DNA of 53,078 nt from an uncultured Oscillospiraceae bacterium (GCA_910578505.1 CAJTPV010000022.1:1-53078); one strand, 5' to 3'; positions 7,927 through 17,130 are shown, counted from the first letter of the stretch. Numbers and translations: made by a program. Notes: a model not told the origin generated them from the letters alone.

Positions 7927-9735
7927 ATGTTTCGCAGCCTGCATATGAAGCTGGTTCTCATCATGCTGCTGCTCATCACATCCTTGATGACCATCGTCGG
8001 CGCGTTTATGATGACCAGCATCACGGCGTTCTATATCGATGAATTCTATCAGCAGATGGAGAGCGTCTTCGGCGACTCCAATCCCGCCAACACGCCCTTT
8101 GTGGCCTCCCTGCGCAGCTGGGCGGAGGAGGAAAACGTGCCCAAGCTCCAGGAGATGATCGAGGCCAAGGCCGGGGACCTGGGGCTGAACACCAATACCC
8201 GCAACTACTTCATCCTGGACGGGCGGACCGGCGCGTATCTGGCCGGCTCCGACGGCCAGGATGCCTTTGAGCGCCTGCCCGCCTCCCCCAACCTGCTGAC
8301 AGTCCGCAACAGCATCGCCGCCGGCGGCAGCAAGGTGGGGGACCAGAGCGACATTGCCGCCAACTTCATGGACCTGGCTATCCCGGTCACCGGGGGCGGC
8401 AGCGCCTATATCATCTACATCTATGACAACCGGGACACGGTGACAAACTTGAACAGCCAGCTGTTTCTGATCATCCTGCAGGCCCTGCTGGTGGGCCTGC
8501 TGATCTCCGTGCTCCTCAGCTTCCTGCTCAGCAAGACCATGATTATCCCCATCGAGCGGCTGACAGAGGGGGCGGAGCGGGTGGCCGCCGGGGACTTCAG
8601 CAGCGCCATCGCCGTGGAGTCCACCGACGAGATCGGAATCCTCACCACCACCTTCAACGACATGGCCGAGGTCCTGCAGGACACCCTGGAGGCCGTGGAG
8701 AATGAGCGCAACAAGCTGGACACCCTGTTCCTCCATATGACCGACGGCGTGGTCTCCTTCGCCGGGGACGGCGCGGTGCTCACCAACAATCCCGCCGCCA
8801 GCCGCATGCTGGGCCGTGAAGTGGCGTTCTACGACTATGACGCCCTCTTCGGCCAGCAGGCCCCCCTGCAGCAGGTGCTGGGCCTGCAGCGGCCCAACTT
8901 CGTCTCCGGGGAGATGACCGTGGGGGAGCGGATTCTGGAGCTGTACCTGGCCCCGGTGTCCGACGAGGAGGGCGGGGCCATGGCGGTGCTCCACGACGTC
9001 ACCGCCCAGCGGAAAAACGACGAGATGCGCAAGGAATTTGTGGCCAACGTGTCCCACGAGCTGCGAACGCCCCTGACCAACGTCCGCTCCTACGCCGAGA
9101 CGCTGCGGGACGACCCGGAGATCCCCCGGGACACGGCGGACAGCTTCCTGGACATCATCATCAGCGAGACGGACCGCATGACCCGCATTGTCCAGGACCT
9201 GCTGACCCTCAGCCGCCTGGACTCCGGACGGGCGGACCTGCGCATGAGCCGCTTCCCCCTGGCCGACGCCATTGAGTCGGTGTGCCGGGCCGTGGCCCTG
9301 GACGCCCAGAACCACAGCCACACCCTGGTGCAAAAATACGGCGACCGCAGCCTGCTGCCGGTGATCACCGGCGACCGCAGCCGTTTGGAACAGGTGATGA
9401 TGAACGTGGTGGGCAACTCCATCAAGTACACCCCCGACGGCGGGACCATCTCCGTGGACGCGGGTGTGACGGGAAAGAGCGCCTGGATCGAGGTGTCGGA
9501 CACGGGCATCGGCATCCCCGCCAAGGACCGGGAGCGGATCTTTGACCGCTTCTACCGGGTGGACAAGGCCCGCAGCCGGGAGAAGGGCGGCACCGGCCTG
9601 GGGCTGTCCATTGCCAGGGAGATCGTTCTCCGCCACCACGGTACCATCAGCCTGACCAGCCACGACGGACCCGGCTGTACGGTGCGGATCGTGCTGCCCA
9701 TCCGGCAGGAGGAGGAGCGCCATGAGGGAGCATAA
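7927..9735 (+). CDS. walK: WalK-type sensor histidine kinase
   Basis: A 602-residue kinase with two transmembrane helices (about residues 8-32 and 178-202), an extracytoplasmic domain of about 145 residues between them, HAMP (205-255), PAS (about 260-355), HisKA with phosphoacceptor H377 in NVSHELRTPL, and HATPase_c with DTGIGIP and GGTGLGLSIA boxes. This TM-PASec-TM-HAMP-PAS-kinase order is that of WalK, which in Firmicutes senses lipid II or wall status. It follows walR by 27 bases and overlaps the next gene by 14 bases, so translation of the two is likely coupled. Confidence 0.9.
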   Translation: MFRSLHMKLVLIMLLLITSLMTIVGAFMMTSITAFYIDEFYQQMESVFGDSNPANTPFVASLRSWAEEENVPKLQEMIEAKAGDLGLNTNTRNYFILDGRTGAYLAGSDGQDAFERLPASPNLLTVRNSIAAGGSKVGDQSDIAANFMDLAIPVTGGGSAYIIYIYDNRDTVTNLNSQLFLIILQALLVGLLISVLLSFLLSKTMIIPIERLTEGAERVAAGDFSSAIAVESTDEIGILTTTFNDMAEVLQDTLEAVENERNKLDTLFLHMTDGVVSFAGDGAVLTNNPAASRMLGREVAFYDYDALFGQQAPLQQVLGLQRPNFVSGEMTVGERILELYLAPVSDEEGGAMAVLHDVTAQRKNDEMRKEFVANVSHELRTPLTNVRSYAETLRDDPEIPRDTADSFLDIIISETDRMTRIVQDLLTLSRLDSGRADLRMSRFPLADAIESVCRAVALDAQNHSHTLVQKYGDRSLLPVITGDRSRLEQVMMNVVGNSIKYTPDGGTISVDAGVTGKSAWIEVSDTGIGIPAKDRERIFDRFYRVDKARSREKGGTGLGLSIAREIVLRHHGTISLTSHDGPGCTVRIVLPIRQEEERHEGA

Positions 9736-10978
9736 CCGGATCGTCAACGCGCTGCAGAACGCGGCGCTGGTGCTGCTGACCGTCTCGGCCCTGTTCCTGC
9801 TGCTGCGCACCCCCATGGTCCGGGGCGGGTGGGCCCTGGCCTCGCCGGCGGCGTCCCCCCAGCCGGCCCAGGAGCCGGCTGGGGAGCTGAGCGCCATGCT
9901 GGGCTCCGTCCACATCATGGTTACGGCGGACAGCGAGTATGGCCGCTTTGGGCAGCTGTGCGCCGGGGAGGACGACCCCCTGGTCCAGCAGGTCATTCCC
10001 CTGTTCCGGGAGGCCCTGGGCTCTGCGGCGGAGCTGGAGGCGGCTGCACAGCAGCAGTTCCGGGACGCCCTGGAGGGAATGGCCGTGTATCTGGATCTCA
10101 CCGTGGAGCTGCCCCTGACGGCGGTGGCGGCCTGCCTGGGAGAGAGCGCGGGCTCCGACCGCCCGGTCCGGGCCTTGGCGCTGACAGCCGATGGGGAGGA
10201 CGCGGTGTCCATGTACCTGCGGGGCGGGGATGGCGGGCTGTTCCGGTGCGCCACAGCGCTGCCGGCGTCGGCGCTGGAGACCATCTGCGCCGGCGTGCAG
10301 CCCAACGGCAGCTCCTTCGCCTATGAGACCAACTATACGGCGCTGGAGCCCTATACGCTGCTGGCCGCCTCCGTCGCCCAGCCGCCGGAGCTCCAGGCCG
10401 ACCTGCCGGCGGGCTACACGGATTACAACCTGATGACCGCACTGGATTTCAACGCCCACACAAAGTTCTTGTACACGGACCGGGACGGCGCGGTGGTGGT
10501 GGAGGAGTCCCCCCGCACCCTGCGCATCGGCCCGGACGGCACGGTGCTGTACTCCAGCGCGGCGGCAGCGCCGTCCTACCGGCCCGGCGGCGAGGGACCG
10601 GCGCTGCCGGAGGCCCTGCGCGCCGCGTGGAGCCTGGCCTCCGCGCTGACGAACGGGACCGGCGCGTCGCCGCTGCGGCTGTCCGGGGCGGAGGAGACCG
10701 AGGAGGGGACTTATGTGGTGCGCTTCCGCTATCAGGCGGAGGGCGTGCCGGTGTGCTTCCCCGATGAGTCGGACGCCCTGGCCGTGACGGTGGGCGCTGC
10801 TGGGGCCGTCAGCTTCACCTACCGCTGCCGGGCCTATACGCCGGCGGAGGAGGAGGGCGCGCCGCTGCTGCCGCCCGCTATGGCGGCAGCCATCGCCTCC
10901 CTGCATCCGGACAGCGGCCTGTCCGTGGCCTATGTGGACGCGGGGGGCGCCCGGCTCTCCCCCTGCTGGTTATCATGA
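9722..10978 (+). CDS. yycH: YycH-like WalK accessory protein
   Basis: A 418-residue protein with a single N-terminal transmembrane helix (about residues 13-30, ALVLLTVSALFLLL) and a large extracytoplasmic domain. Sequence identity to characterised YycH is not something I can measure; the call rests on size, topology and its place directly after walK with a YycI-like gene behind it. In Bacillus and Staphylococcus YycH and YycI bind WalK in the membrane and tune its activity. ATG 9722 overlaps the walK stop region and has AGGAGG ahead. Confidence 0.7.
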   Translation: MREHNRIVNALQNAALVLLTVSALFLLLRTPMVRGGWALASPAASPQPAQEPAGELSAMLGSVHIMVTADSEYGRFGQLCAGEDDPLVQQVIPLFREALGSAAELEAAAQQQFRDALEGMAVYLDLTVELPLTAVAACLGESAGSDRPVRALALTADGEDAVSMYLRGGDGGLFRCATALPASALETICAGVQPNGSSFAYETNYTALEPYTLLAASVAQPPELQADLPAGYTDYNLMTALDFNAHTKFLYTDRDGAVVVEESPRTLRIGPDGTVLYSSAAAAPSYRPGGEGPALPEALRAAWSLASALTNGTGASPLRLSGAEETEEGTYVVRFRYQAEGVPVCFPDESDALAVTVGAAGAVSFTYRCRAYTPAEEEGAPLLPPAMAAAIASLHPDSGLSVAYVDAGGARLSPCWLS

Positions 10979-11029
10979 TCTGTAGTATTGGGCCTTGATC
11001 ATACGGCTCGGATAGGGTGGTGCTGCACT

Positions 11030-11833
11030 TTGGAGACCTTTCGGCTGAAAAATATCGCGATCCTCATTTTGCTGCTGCTCAACGCGGGGCTGCTGGTGCT
11101 CATCGGCAGCCAGCGGTGGCAGAGCCGGCGGGCCGCGTCTGAGACGGTTCGCCAGCTGGAGGAGCTCTGCGCCGCCAGCCAGCTGACGCTGGGCAGCCGC
11201 CTGCAGCTGTCCCAGCAGCCCCTCAGCGCCCTGGCCATTTCCCGGCACGGTGAGACGGAGCGGGTCATCGCCTCCTATCTCCTGGGCAGCAGCGCGGTGT
11301 CCTCCAGCCAGGGCGGCGGGATCTACAGCTATTCGTCGGACAAGGGGAGCATCCAGTTCCGCTCCGGCGGCAGCTTTGACGGCAGCCGCCTGGAGGTGGC
11401 GGTGGAGGATATCGCCGGTTTTTCGGAGAAGTTCTGCAGCGAATTCGGGTACCGGGATATGGTGGTCGACGTGGACGGCGGCACCGGCAGTGTGACGGCG
11501 GTGCAGGAGGTGGCCGGCGTGACGGTATACGGCTGTACGGCGGCGCTGTACTTTGAGGAGGGCGTGCTGACCGGGGTGACGGGGGCCCATGTGAGCCTGG
11601 AGAATGCGGCGGTGGAGTCCACCGGGCGGATCGACTGCGTGACGGCGCTGGTGCGTTTCCTGGACTACCGGGGCGCCACAGGCATCGTGTGCAGCCAGGT
11701 GACGGACATCCAGTGCGTCTATCTGCTGCAGGCCACCGCCGCCACTGTGCGCCTGTTGCCTGTGTGGCGCATTGAGACCGATACGAACCCCTATTTCGTG
11801 GACTGCACCACCGGTGCTGTATCCAGAATCTGA
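11030..11833 (+). CDS. yycI: YycI-like WalK accessory protein
   Basis: A 267-residue protein, membrane anchored by an N-terminal helix (IAILILLLLNAGLLVLIG) with a short basic start, then an extracytoplasmic domain ending WRIETDTNPYFVDCTTGAV. This closing segment resembles the YycI C-terminal region where a propeptide-like strand is reported. No ATG fits. TTG 11030 is preferred, with GGGTGG about 9 bases ahead; TTG 10988 is in frame but lacks a ribosome site. Position after the YycH-like gene supports the role. Confidence 0.65.
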   Translation: METFRLKNIAILILLLLNAGLLVLIGSQRWQSRRAASETVRQLEELCAASQLTLGSRLQLSQQPLSALAISRHGETERVIASYLLGSSAVSSSQGGGIYSYSSDKGSIQFRSGGSFDGSRLEVAVEDIAGFSEKFCSEFGYRDMVVDVDGGTGSVTAVQEVAGVTVYGCTAALYFEEGVLTGVTGAHVSLENAAVESTGRIDCVTALVRFLDYRGATGIVCSQVTDIQCVYLLQATAATVRLLPVWRIETDTNPYFVDCTTGAVSRI

Positions 11834-11857
11834 CTGCCTGGAAAGGAGATGTTTCCC

Positions 11858-12622
11858 GTGCTCTTTGATACCCATGCCCACTATGACGCGGAACAGTTTG
11901 ACGCGGACCGCGATGAGGTCCTCGGCGCGCTGCCCGGCGCGGGCATTGCGCTGGCCGTCAATCCGGGCTGCGACCTGCCCAGCTCCCGCGCCGCGGTGGC
12001 GCTGGCGGAGCGGTACGACTTTTTATATGCCGCCGTGGGATACCATCCTGAGAACTGCGCACCCTATAGGCCGGAGGACCTGGAGGCTTTGCGGGAGCTG
12101 GCGGAGCATCCAAAGGTGGTTGCCATCGGTGAAATCGGGCTGGATTATTACTGGGAGGAGAATCCGCCCAGGGAGTTTCAGCAGCAGGTGTTCCGGGACC
12201 AGCTGGCCCTGGCGGCGGAGCTGGAGCTGCCGGTCATTGTGCACGACCGGGAGGCCCACGCTGACAGTCTGGCGATGATTCGGGAGTTCCCGCAGGTGCG
12301 GGGCGTGTTCCACTGCTTCTCCGGCAGCGCGGAAATGGCAGAGGAGCTGGTGAAGCTGGGGTGGATGGTGTCCTTTACCGGCGTGCTGACCTATAAAAAC
12401 GCCCGAAAAGCCGTGGAGGCCGCCCGGGCTGTGCCCCTGGAGCGGGTGATGATCGAGACCGACAGCCCCTATATGGCCCCCGTGCCCCATCGGGGGAAGC
12501 GGAACGACTCCCGTTATGTGCGCCTGATCTGCGAGAGACTGGCGGAGATCAAGGGCGTGTCCTTTGCGGAGTGCGCACGGGTGACAAGGGAAAACGGAAA
12601 GCGGTTTTTCGGGATCGCTTGA
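11858..12622 (+). CDS. tatD: TatD-family metal-dependent hydrolase
   Basis: A 254-residue TIM-barrel metallohydrolase. The N-terminal metal motif is LFDTHAHYD; further ligands are read in GEIGLDYYWE, VIVHDREA, FHCFSGS and MIETDSPYM. TatD proteins act as 3'-5' DNases on single-stranded DNA and in some systems in quality control. GTG 11858 is preferred to ATG 11849: the AAAGGAG at 11842-11848 touches that ATG but lies 9 bases before the GTG, and the family normally begins close to LFDTHAH. It follows the YycI-like gene by 24 bases, where walJ is found in Bacillus. Confidence 0.88.
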   Translation: MLFDTHAHYDAEQFDADRDEVLGALPGAGIALAVNPGCDLPSSRAAVALAERYDFLYAAVGYHPENCAPYRPEDLEALRELAEHPKVVAIGEIGLDYYWEENPPREFQQQVFRDQLALAAELELPVIVHDREAHADSLAMIREFPQVRGVFHCFSGSAEMAEELVKLGWMVSFTGVLTYKNARKAVEAARAVPLERVMIETDSPYMAPVPHRGKRNDSRYVRLICERLAEIKGVSFAECARVTRENGKRFFGIA

Positions 12623-12649
12623 TGAAATCTTTTCAGGTTCAATTCAGCG

Positions 12650-12712
12650 AATGTTTAAAAACATTGCAAAATTTCTTCATAATCTTGTCACAAATCCACT
12701 GTATTCTATCCT
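12650..12712 (+). promoter_or_regulatory. htrA promoter region with inverted repeat
   Basis: AATGTTT-AA-AAACATT (12650-12665) is a perfect inverted repeat. A candidate promoter follows: TTGTCA (12685-12690), 16 bases, TATCCT (12707-12712). The repeat may be an operator for envelope-stress control; it does not match the direct-repeat WalR site I know. Confidence 0.4.
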
Positions 12713-12757
12713 CAACAGCAAAAAATAAAAGCGCTATGAACGAGGAGGCAGCTTGTT

Positions 12758-14158
12758 ATGTATAACGAGAACAACAACCATCAGGACAGGACCCCTTACG
12801 AGTACCACTACCGCTACCGGCCCGATTACAGTGAACCGCTCCCCGCCCTGGAGCCGTCGGCAGAGTTCCAGAAGCCGAAGAAAACCGGCAGGCGTATTGT
12901 CGCCGGCGTCCTCTGCGCAGCCCTGCTGCTGGGCTCATCCTTCGGCGTCGGCTGGCTGGTCAACGACTGGCAGGACGGACGGAAGGGCCAGACCCAGATG
13001 CAGATGGTGGACCGGGGGCTGGCGGAGGTGACCACGGTCAGCGTTACTGGCTCGAAAAAGCTGACCTTCCCGGAGATCTATGACGCCAACGTCAACAGCT
13101 GCGTCAGCATCAACGTGGTCACCACCCCCGTGGGGTACAACTTCTTTGGGCAGGCCGTCCAGAACGCCAGCTCCGGCAGCGGCTTCATCGTCACCAAGGA
13201 CGGCTACATTGTCACCAACTACCACGTGATTGAAAACGGCGAGACCGTCACGGTTACCCTCAACGACGGGACATCCTTCCCCGCCCAGATTATTGGCGGC
13301 GACAAGGACTACGACATCGCCGTCATCAAGGTCGATCCCGGCGACACGGCGCTGAAGCCCGTCACCCTGGGCACCTCCTCCAGCCTGAAGGTGGGCGACG
13401 ACGTGCTGACCATCGGCAATCCCCTGGGTGAGCTGACCTTTTCGATGGCCGAGGGCATTGTCTCCTGCCTGGACCGGGAGATCAACCTGGACGGGACCCC
13501 CTTCAACATGATCCAGATCTCCACCGCCGTCAACAGCGGCAACTCCGGCGGACCGCTGTTCAATATCTACGGCGAGGTGGTGGGCATCGTCTCCGCCAAG
13601 TACAGCGGCAGCTCCTCCTCCGGCAGCGCCATGATTGAGGGGTTGGGCTTTGCCATCCCCCTGGATGACGTGCTGTCCATGCTGGAGGACATCATGACCA
13701 ACGGCCAGGTCACCTCCCACGCCTATATGGGCATCTCCGTGGACAACGCATCCGCCTATCCCCGGTGCGGCGTCCGCTCCGGCGGCTACCTGACGGAAGT
13801 GGTCAAGGGCGGCCCCGCTGAAAAGGCCGGCCTGCAGGTTGGCGACGTGATCACCATGGTGGGAACCACCACCATCACCTCCAGCCAGGATGTGAAGGCT
13901 GTGCTGGGCAGCAAGAGCTACAAGGCCGGCGACACGGCCACCATCACCTATGTCCGCTCCGGACAGGTCTACACCACAGACCTCACTTTCGGCAGCACCG
14001 CCGAGAAGCCGGAGGAGACCGCAGCGCCTGCCCAGCCCCAGCAGTCCCAGCAGAGCCAGACCACGCCCCAGCAGGGCGGCGATGTGTACGGCGACATGGA
14101 GGACTTCTTCAACGAGTTCTTCGGCGGCTATGGCTACGGCGGCCGGGACGCGGCTTAA
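12758..14158 (+). CDS. htrA: HtrA/DegP-type membrane serine protease
   Basis: A 466-residue protein with a cytoplasmic N-terminal tail rich in Tyr and Asn, a transmembrane helix at about residues 46-66, a trypsin-like protease domain, and one PDZ domain (about 325-420). The catalytic triad is visible as H156 (TNYHVIENG), D186 (KDYDIAVIKV) and S263 (NSGNSGGPLF). A Gln/Pro-rich linker and a glycine-rich end (FFGGYGYGG) follow the PDZ. It degrades misfolded exported proteins at the membrane surface. It has its own promoter region 135 bases after tatD, and in Firmicutes htrA commonly closes the wal operon. GAGGAGG lies 9 bases before ATG 12758. Confidence 0.93.
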   Translation: MYNENNNHQDRTPYEYHYRYRPDYSEPLPALEPSAEFQKPKKTGRRIVAGVLCAALLLGSSFGVGWLVNDWQDGRKGQTQMQMVDRGLAEVTTVSVTGSKKLTFPEIYDANVNSCVSINVVTTPVGYNFFGQAVQNASSGSGFIVTKDGYIVTNYHVIENGETVTVTLNDGTSFPAQIIGGDKDYDIAVIKVDPGDTALKPVTLGTSSSLKVGDDVLTIGNPLGELTFSMAEGIVSCLDREINLDGTPFNMIQISTAVNSGNSGGPLFNIYGEVVGIVSAKYSGSSSSGSAMIEGLGFAIPLDDVLSMLEDIMTNGQVTSHAYMGISVDNASAYPRCGVRSGGYLTEVVKGGPAEKAGLQVGDVITMVGTTTITSSQDVKAVLGSKSYKAGDTATITYVRSGQVYTTDLTFGSTAEKPEETAAPAQPQQSQQSQTTPQQGGDVYGDMEDFFNEFFGGYGYGGRDAA

Positions 14159-14209
14159 ATCCGATTCCGAGAGCATTTTCTCTTTCCTCCCTTTTCTCTC
14201 TCTTTTGTA

Positions 14210-14254
14210 CCAAGGTGGGTACGGGCTTCGGCCTGTACCCATCTTGGCCGTTTT
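14210..14254 (+). terminator. terminator of htrA
   Basis: A 17-bp stem (14210-14226 with 14231-14247, two G-U pairs) closes a TTCG tetraloop and is followed by CCGTTTT. It abuts the stop codon of the convergent fic gene. Confidence 0.85.
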
Positions 14255-14255
14255 A

Positions 14256-15515
14256 TCAGCACGGGGGAGGGCCGGCGTGGAGTTCGTGCAGCGCGGTCTC
14301 CAGCAGGCGGCTGTCAAGCTCCTCCAGATTGATTTGGTAGTATTTTGCCTTGCCCTTTTGCTGGGAAAGCAGCAGGTTGGGCTGGACCTGATCCAGCAGA
14401 TTTTTAATGATATAGTAGCTCGCTTGGAAATAGGTCCTCAGCTCCTTGGTGGAGATTCCCTTTTCGCTGAACAGCGCGGCCTGGATCAGGTAGCTGTACA
14501 GCCTGCGTACGCCTTTATTGGCTGCTTCGGGGAAAGAGGACGCCAGGGCTTCATACTTCTGCCAGCTAAGGAGCTTCTCGTGCAGCGACTCCTCCAGGTC
14601 CTTCAGCGCGGTGTGGATCATACGAAGCATCATGATCAAAAAGGGGGTCAGATCCCCCAGATTGTGGGGATTGCTGCACACCGTAAATGCTTTATAATAG
14701 GCTGTGATATTTTCCTTGATTGTCTCGGAAATCCGGTATGAGAGCAGCGGCTCCAGAAGTTCAGACAGACAGTAGCTCAGGATAAAACGGCCGAGCCGCC
14801 CGTTTCCATCATAAAACGGGTGGATATACTCGATCAGATAGTGGAAGATGCAGATTCGCCAGAGCTGGTCCACAGAATTGTCGTGCAGGAATGCCAGCGC
14901 CTTCTCCATGGCTGCGATGATCTCCCGCTCAGGATACAGGCCTTTGTGAAGGACCTTATCTGTTGCGCTGTGAATGGCGGTCATATCCTTTCGGAATATC
15001 TCCCCATCCGGTTTATTTTGCGGATTTTCCGCCAGCACTTCTTCCAGAAGCAGCTCGTCATAGATATCTCGGATGTTCTGACAGGTGGTCAGGGGGATGT
15101 CTTCCCTCTTTAACAGCTTGAGATATTTTTGGACCACGCTGACAAAACGGCGGCGCTCCCCCTTTTCGCTGGATTGTTTTTCTAAAATTTCCAGCGCGTC
15201 GCGGATTTCCTTTCTGCTGCTGTGGACGCCCTCGATGGTATTTGTTAGAACAATTTCATCGATCAGGCACTTTTTCGAATATTGCTCCTGGGCCACACCA
15301 GGCAGCGCCGCACACAGTGCGGCCACCGATTTGTCCAATTTGACAATTTCATACGCCAATTTCAGGACTTCTGTGTTCTGTACAAAAAACGCCTGGTGCT
15401 GAGATAGAAGAAAATCCAGCTTCACGGTGTCCTCAGAGTCAAAGCGTGATTTGTAGGTCTGAATATAGACGCTCTCATCGCCATAAAAGAGCTTTTCAAG
15501 GGCTTTATAGGCCAT
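14256..15515 (-). CDS. fic: Fic-family AMP-transferase, class II
   Basis: A 419-residue protein with the full Fic motif HPFYDGNGRLGR from H232 and an upstream inhibitory motif TNTIEG (T91 to G96) matching [S/T]xxxE[G/N]. The position of the inhibitory helix N-terminal to the Fic core makes it class II. E95 would clamp the ATP site until relieved. Fic proteins AMPylate Ser, Thr or Tyr hydroxyls of target proteins; the target here is unknown. A C-terminal region of about 120 residues resembles a winged helix (KELRTYFQASYYIIKNLLDQ). ATG 15515 is chosen because GGAG lies 8 bases ahead and a promoter sits at 15556-15584, inside the longer TTG 15572 form. Its base composition is lower in GC than its neighbours, suggesting acquisition. 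Confidence 0.88.
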   Translation of the reverse strand: MAYKALEKLFYGDESVYIQTYKSRFDSEDTVKLDFLLSQHQAFFVQNTEVLKLAYEIVKLDKSVAALCAALPGVAQEQYSKKCLIDEIVLTNTIEGVHSSRKEIRDALEILEKQSSEKGERRRFVSVVQKYLKLLKREDIPLTTCQNIRDIYDELLLEEVLAENPQNKPDGEIFRKDMTAIHSATDKVLHKGLYPEREIIAAMEKALAFLHDNSVDQLWRICIFHYLIEYIHPFYDGNGRLGRFILSYCLSELLEPLLSYRISETIKENITAYYKAFTVCSNPHNLGDLTPFLIMMLRMIHTALKDLEESLHEKLLSWQKYEALASSFPEAANKGVRRLYSYLIQAALFSEKGISTKELRTYFQASYYIIKNLLDQVQPNLLLSQQKGKAKYYQINLEELDSRLLETALHELHAGPPPC

Positions 15516-15555
15516 GCGCTCATCTCCAATTTGTATATTCTCAAGGGGTTTATCC

Positions 15556-15584
15556 AATATAGCATGCTTCAATTAAAAAATCAA
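15556..15584 (-). promoter_or_regulatory. promoter for fic
   Basis: On the minus strand TTGATT (15584-15579), 17 bases, TATATT (15561-15556). Transcription would begin near 15549, downstream of the TTG 15572 alternative start. Confidence 0.65.
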
Positions 15585-15701
15585 TCGCTTTTTTGAATAT
15601 ACAGGCAATTTTTTATTCATTCAATTAAAATATGCTGGCGGGGATGGCGCTCCGCCGCCGCGCCGTCTTGGCACCGCTTGTTGAACACGCCAAATTAATA
15701 C

Positions 15702-15730
15702 TTGCGAACGGGAAGGCGGTATGTTATAAT
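15702..15730 (+). promoter_or_regulatory. promoter for pgi
   Basis: TTGCGA (15702-15707), 17 bases, TATAAT (15725-15730) with a TGT extension before the -10. It lies 51 bases before the pgi start. Confidence 0.75.
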
Positions 15731-15780
15731 TTCCCATAGTGAACTCTATTTTTTTACTTCCAGAAGGGGGATTACACATT

Positions 15781-17103
15781 ATGTTGAAGATCGATCTGAC
15801 CAGCGCCTCTGTCCAGCCTGAAAAGTACGCCCAGGGCCTCCAGCAGGCCCATACCTGGCTCCAGGAGGCCACCGGCCGGGGCAATGACTTCGTCGGCTGG
15901 GTGAACCTGCCCAGGGATTACGATAAGGAGGAGTATGCCCGCATTCAGGCTGCCGCCAAGAAGATCCAGAGCGACAGCAAAGCCCTGGTCGTTATCGGCA
16001 TCGGCGGCAGCTATCTGGGGGCGCGGGCCGCTATCGAGCTGCTTTACTCCAATAACTACAATTTGATCAAGAAGGACGCGCCCAATATCTACTTTGCCGG
16101 CAACGGCCTGTCCGGCGACGCGATGCAGGAGATTGTGGACCTCATCGGCGACGATGACTTTTCCGTCAACGTTATCTCCAAGTCCGGCACCACCACCGAG
16201 CCCGCCGTGGCCTTCCGGTTCTTTAAGGCCATGCTGGAGAAGAAGTATGGCCGCGAGGGCGCGGCTAAGCGCATCTATGCCACCACCGACAAGGCCAGAG
16301 GCGCGCTGAAGTCCCTGGCTGACGCCGAGGGCTACGACACCTACGTGGTGCCCGACAACGTGGGCGGACGCTATAGCGTGCTGACCGCCGTGGGCCTGCT
16401 GCCCATCGCCGTGGCCGGCGTGGATTTGGACGAGCTGATGAAGGGCGCGGCCAGCATGATGGAGACCTGCCGCGCCGCCGGTCTGGACGCCAATCCCGCT
16501 TGGCAGTACGCCGCCGCCCGCAGCGATTTGTACGCCCAGGGCAAGAAGATCGAGATCCTGGCCGGTTATGAGCCCCGGTTCCGCTTCTTCGCCGAGTGGT
16601 GGAAGCAGCTCTACGGCGAGAGCGAGGGCAAGGAGGGCAAGGGCTTGTTCCCCGCCAGCGTGGAGTTTACCGCGGACCTGCACTCTATGGGGCAGTATAT
16701 CCAGCAGGGCGAGCGGACCATGTTTGAGACCGTGGTGCGCTTTGGTCCCTCCAAGCACAAGCTCTGCGTGCCTATGGACGAGAAGGACGGCGACGGGTTG
16801 AACTTCCTGGCCGGGAAGGATATGGATTATATTGCCACCCAGGCCATGGACGGCACCCTGCTGGCCCACGTGGAGGGCGGCGTGCCCAACCTGATCATCC
16901 GGGCCGGTGAGATCAACGCCTTTACGTTGGGCGAGCTGATCTACTTCTTCGAGTACTCCTGCGGCCTGTCCGGCTATATCCTGGACGTGAACCCCTTCGA
17001 CCAGCCCGGCGTGGAGGCCTACAAGAAGAACATGTTCGCGCTGCTCGGCAAGCCCGGCTACGAGGACATGGGCGCTGAACTGCGGGCGAAGTTGGGCCGG
17101 TGA
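15781..17103 (+). CDS. pgi: glucose-6-phosphate isomerase
   Basis: A 440-residue cytoplasmic enzyme interconverting glucose 6-phosphate and fructose 6-phosphate in glycolysis. Two SIS-type phosphosugar-binding regions are visible: GIGGSYLGARAAIE, and the phosphate loop SKSGTTTEPAVAFR. The active-site segment LHSMGQYIQQGER carries the family's conserved His and Gln. The length matches the short Firmicute type. ATG 15781 follows AAGGGGG by 10 bases; GTG 15739 is in frame but has no ribosome site. Terminators follow on the 3' side. Confidence 0.95.
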   Translation: MLKIDLTSASVQPEKYAQGLQQAHTWLQEATGRGNDFVGWVNLPRDYDKEEYARIQAAAKKIQSDSKALVVIGIGGSYLGARAAIELLYSNNYNLIKKDAPNIYFAGNGLSGDAMQEIVDLIGDDDFSVNVISKSGTTTEPAVAFRFFKAMLEKKYGREGAAKRIYATTDKARGALKSLADAEGYDTYVVPDNVGGRYSVLTAVGLLPIAVAGVDLDELMKGAASMMETCRAAGLDANPAWQYAAARSDLYAQGKKIEILAGYEPRFRFFAEWWKQLYGESEGKEGKGLFPASVEFTADLHSMGQYIQQGERTMFETVVRFGPSKHKLCVPMDEKDGDGLNFLAGKDMDYIATQAMDGTLLAHVEGGVPNLIIRAGEINAFTLGELIYFFEYSCGLSGYILDVNPFDQPGVEAYKKNMFALLGKPGYEDMGAELRAKLGR

Positions 17104-17104
17104 C

Positions 17105-17130
17105 ATACTTTTTCTTGAAAGAAAAAGTAT
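17105..17130 (+). terminator. AT-rich hairpin after pgi
   Basis: ATACTTTTTCTT (17105-17116) pairs with AAGAAAAAGTAT (17119-17130) directly after the pgi stop. It is an A/T-rich perfect inverted repeat, plausible as a terminator or mRNA end. Confidence 0.5.

Noticed and set aside
6184..10305. A 1373-codon open frame on the minus strand
   Set aside because: It lies opposite Nudix, walR and walK with clear family motifs; long antisense frames are expected in GC-rich DNA.
11849..11857. ATG 11849 as the TatD start
   Set aside because: The ribosome site directly touches it; GTG 11858 has proper spacing and fits the family's N-terminus.
15516..15572. Longer N-terminus for the Fic protein from TTG 15572
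   Set aside because: This start lies upstream of the likely transcription start and has no ribosome site.
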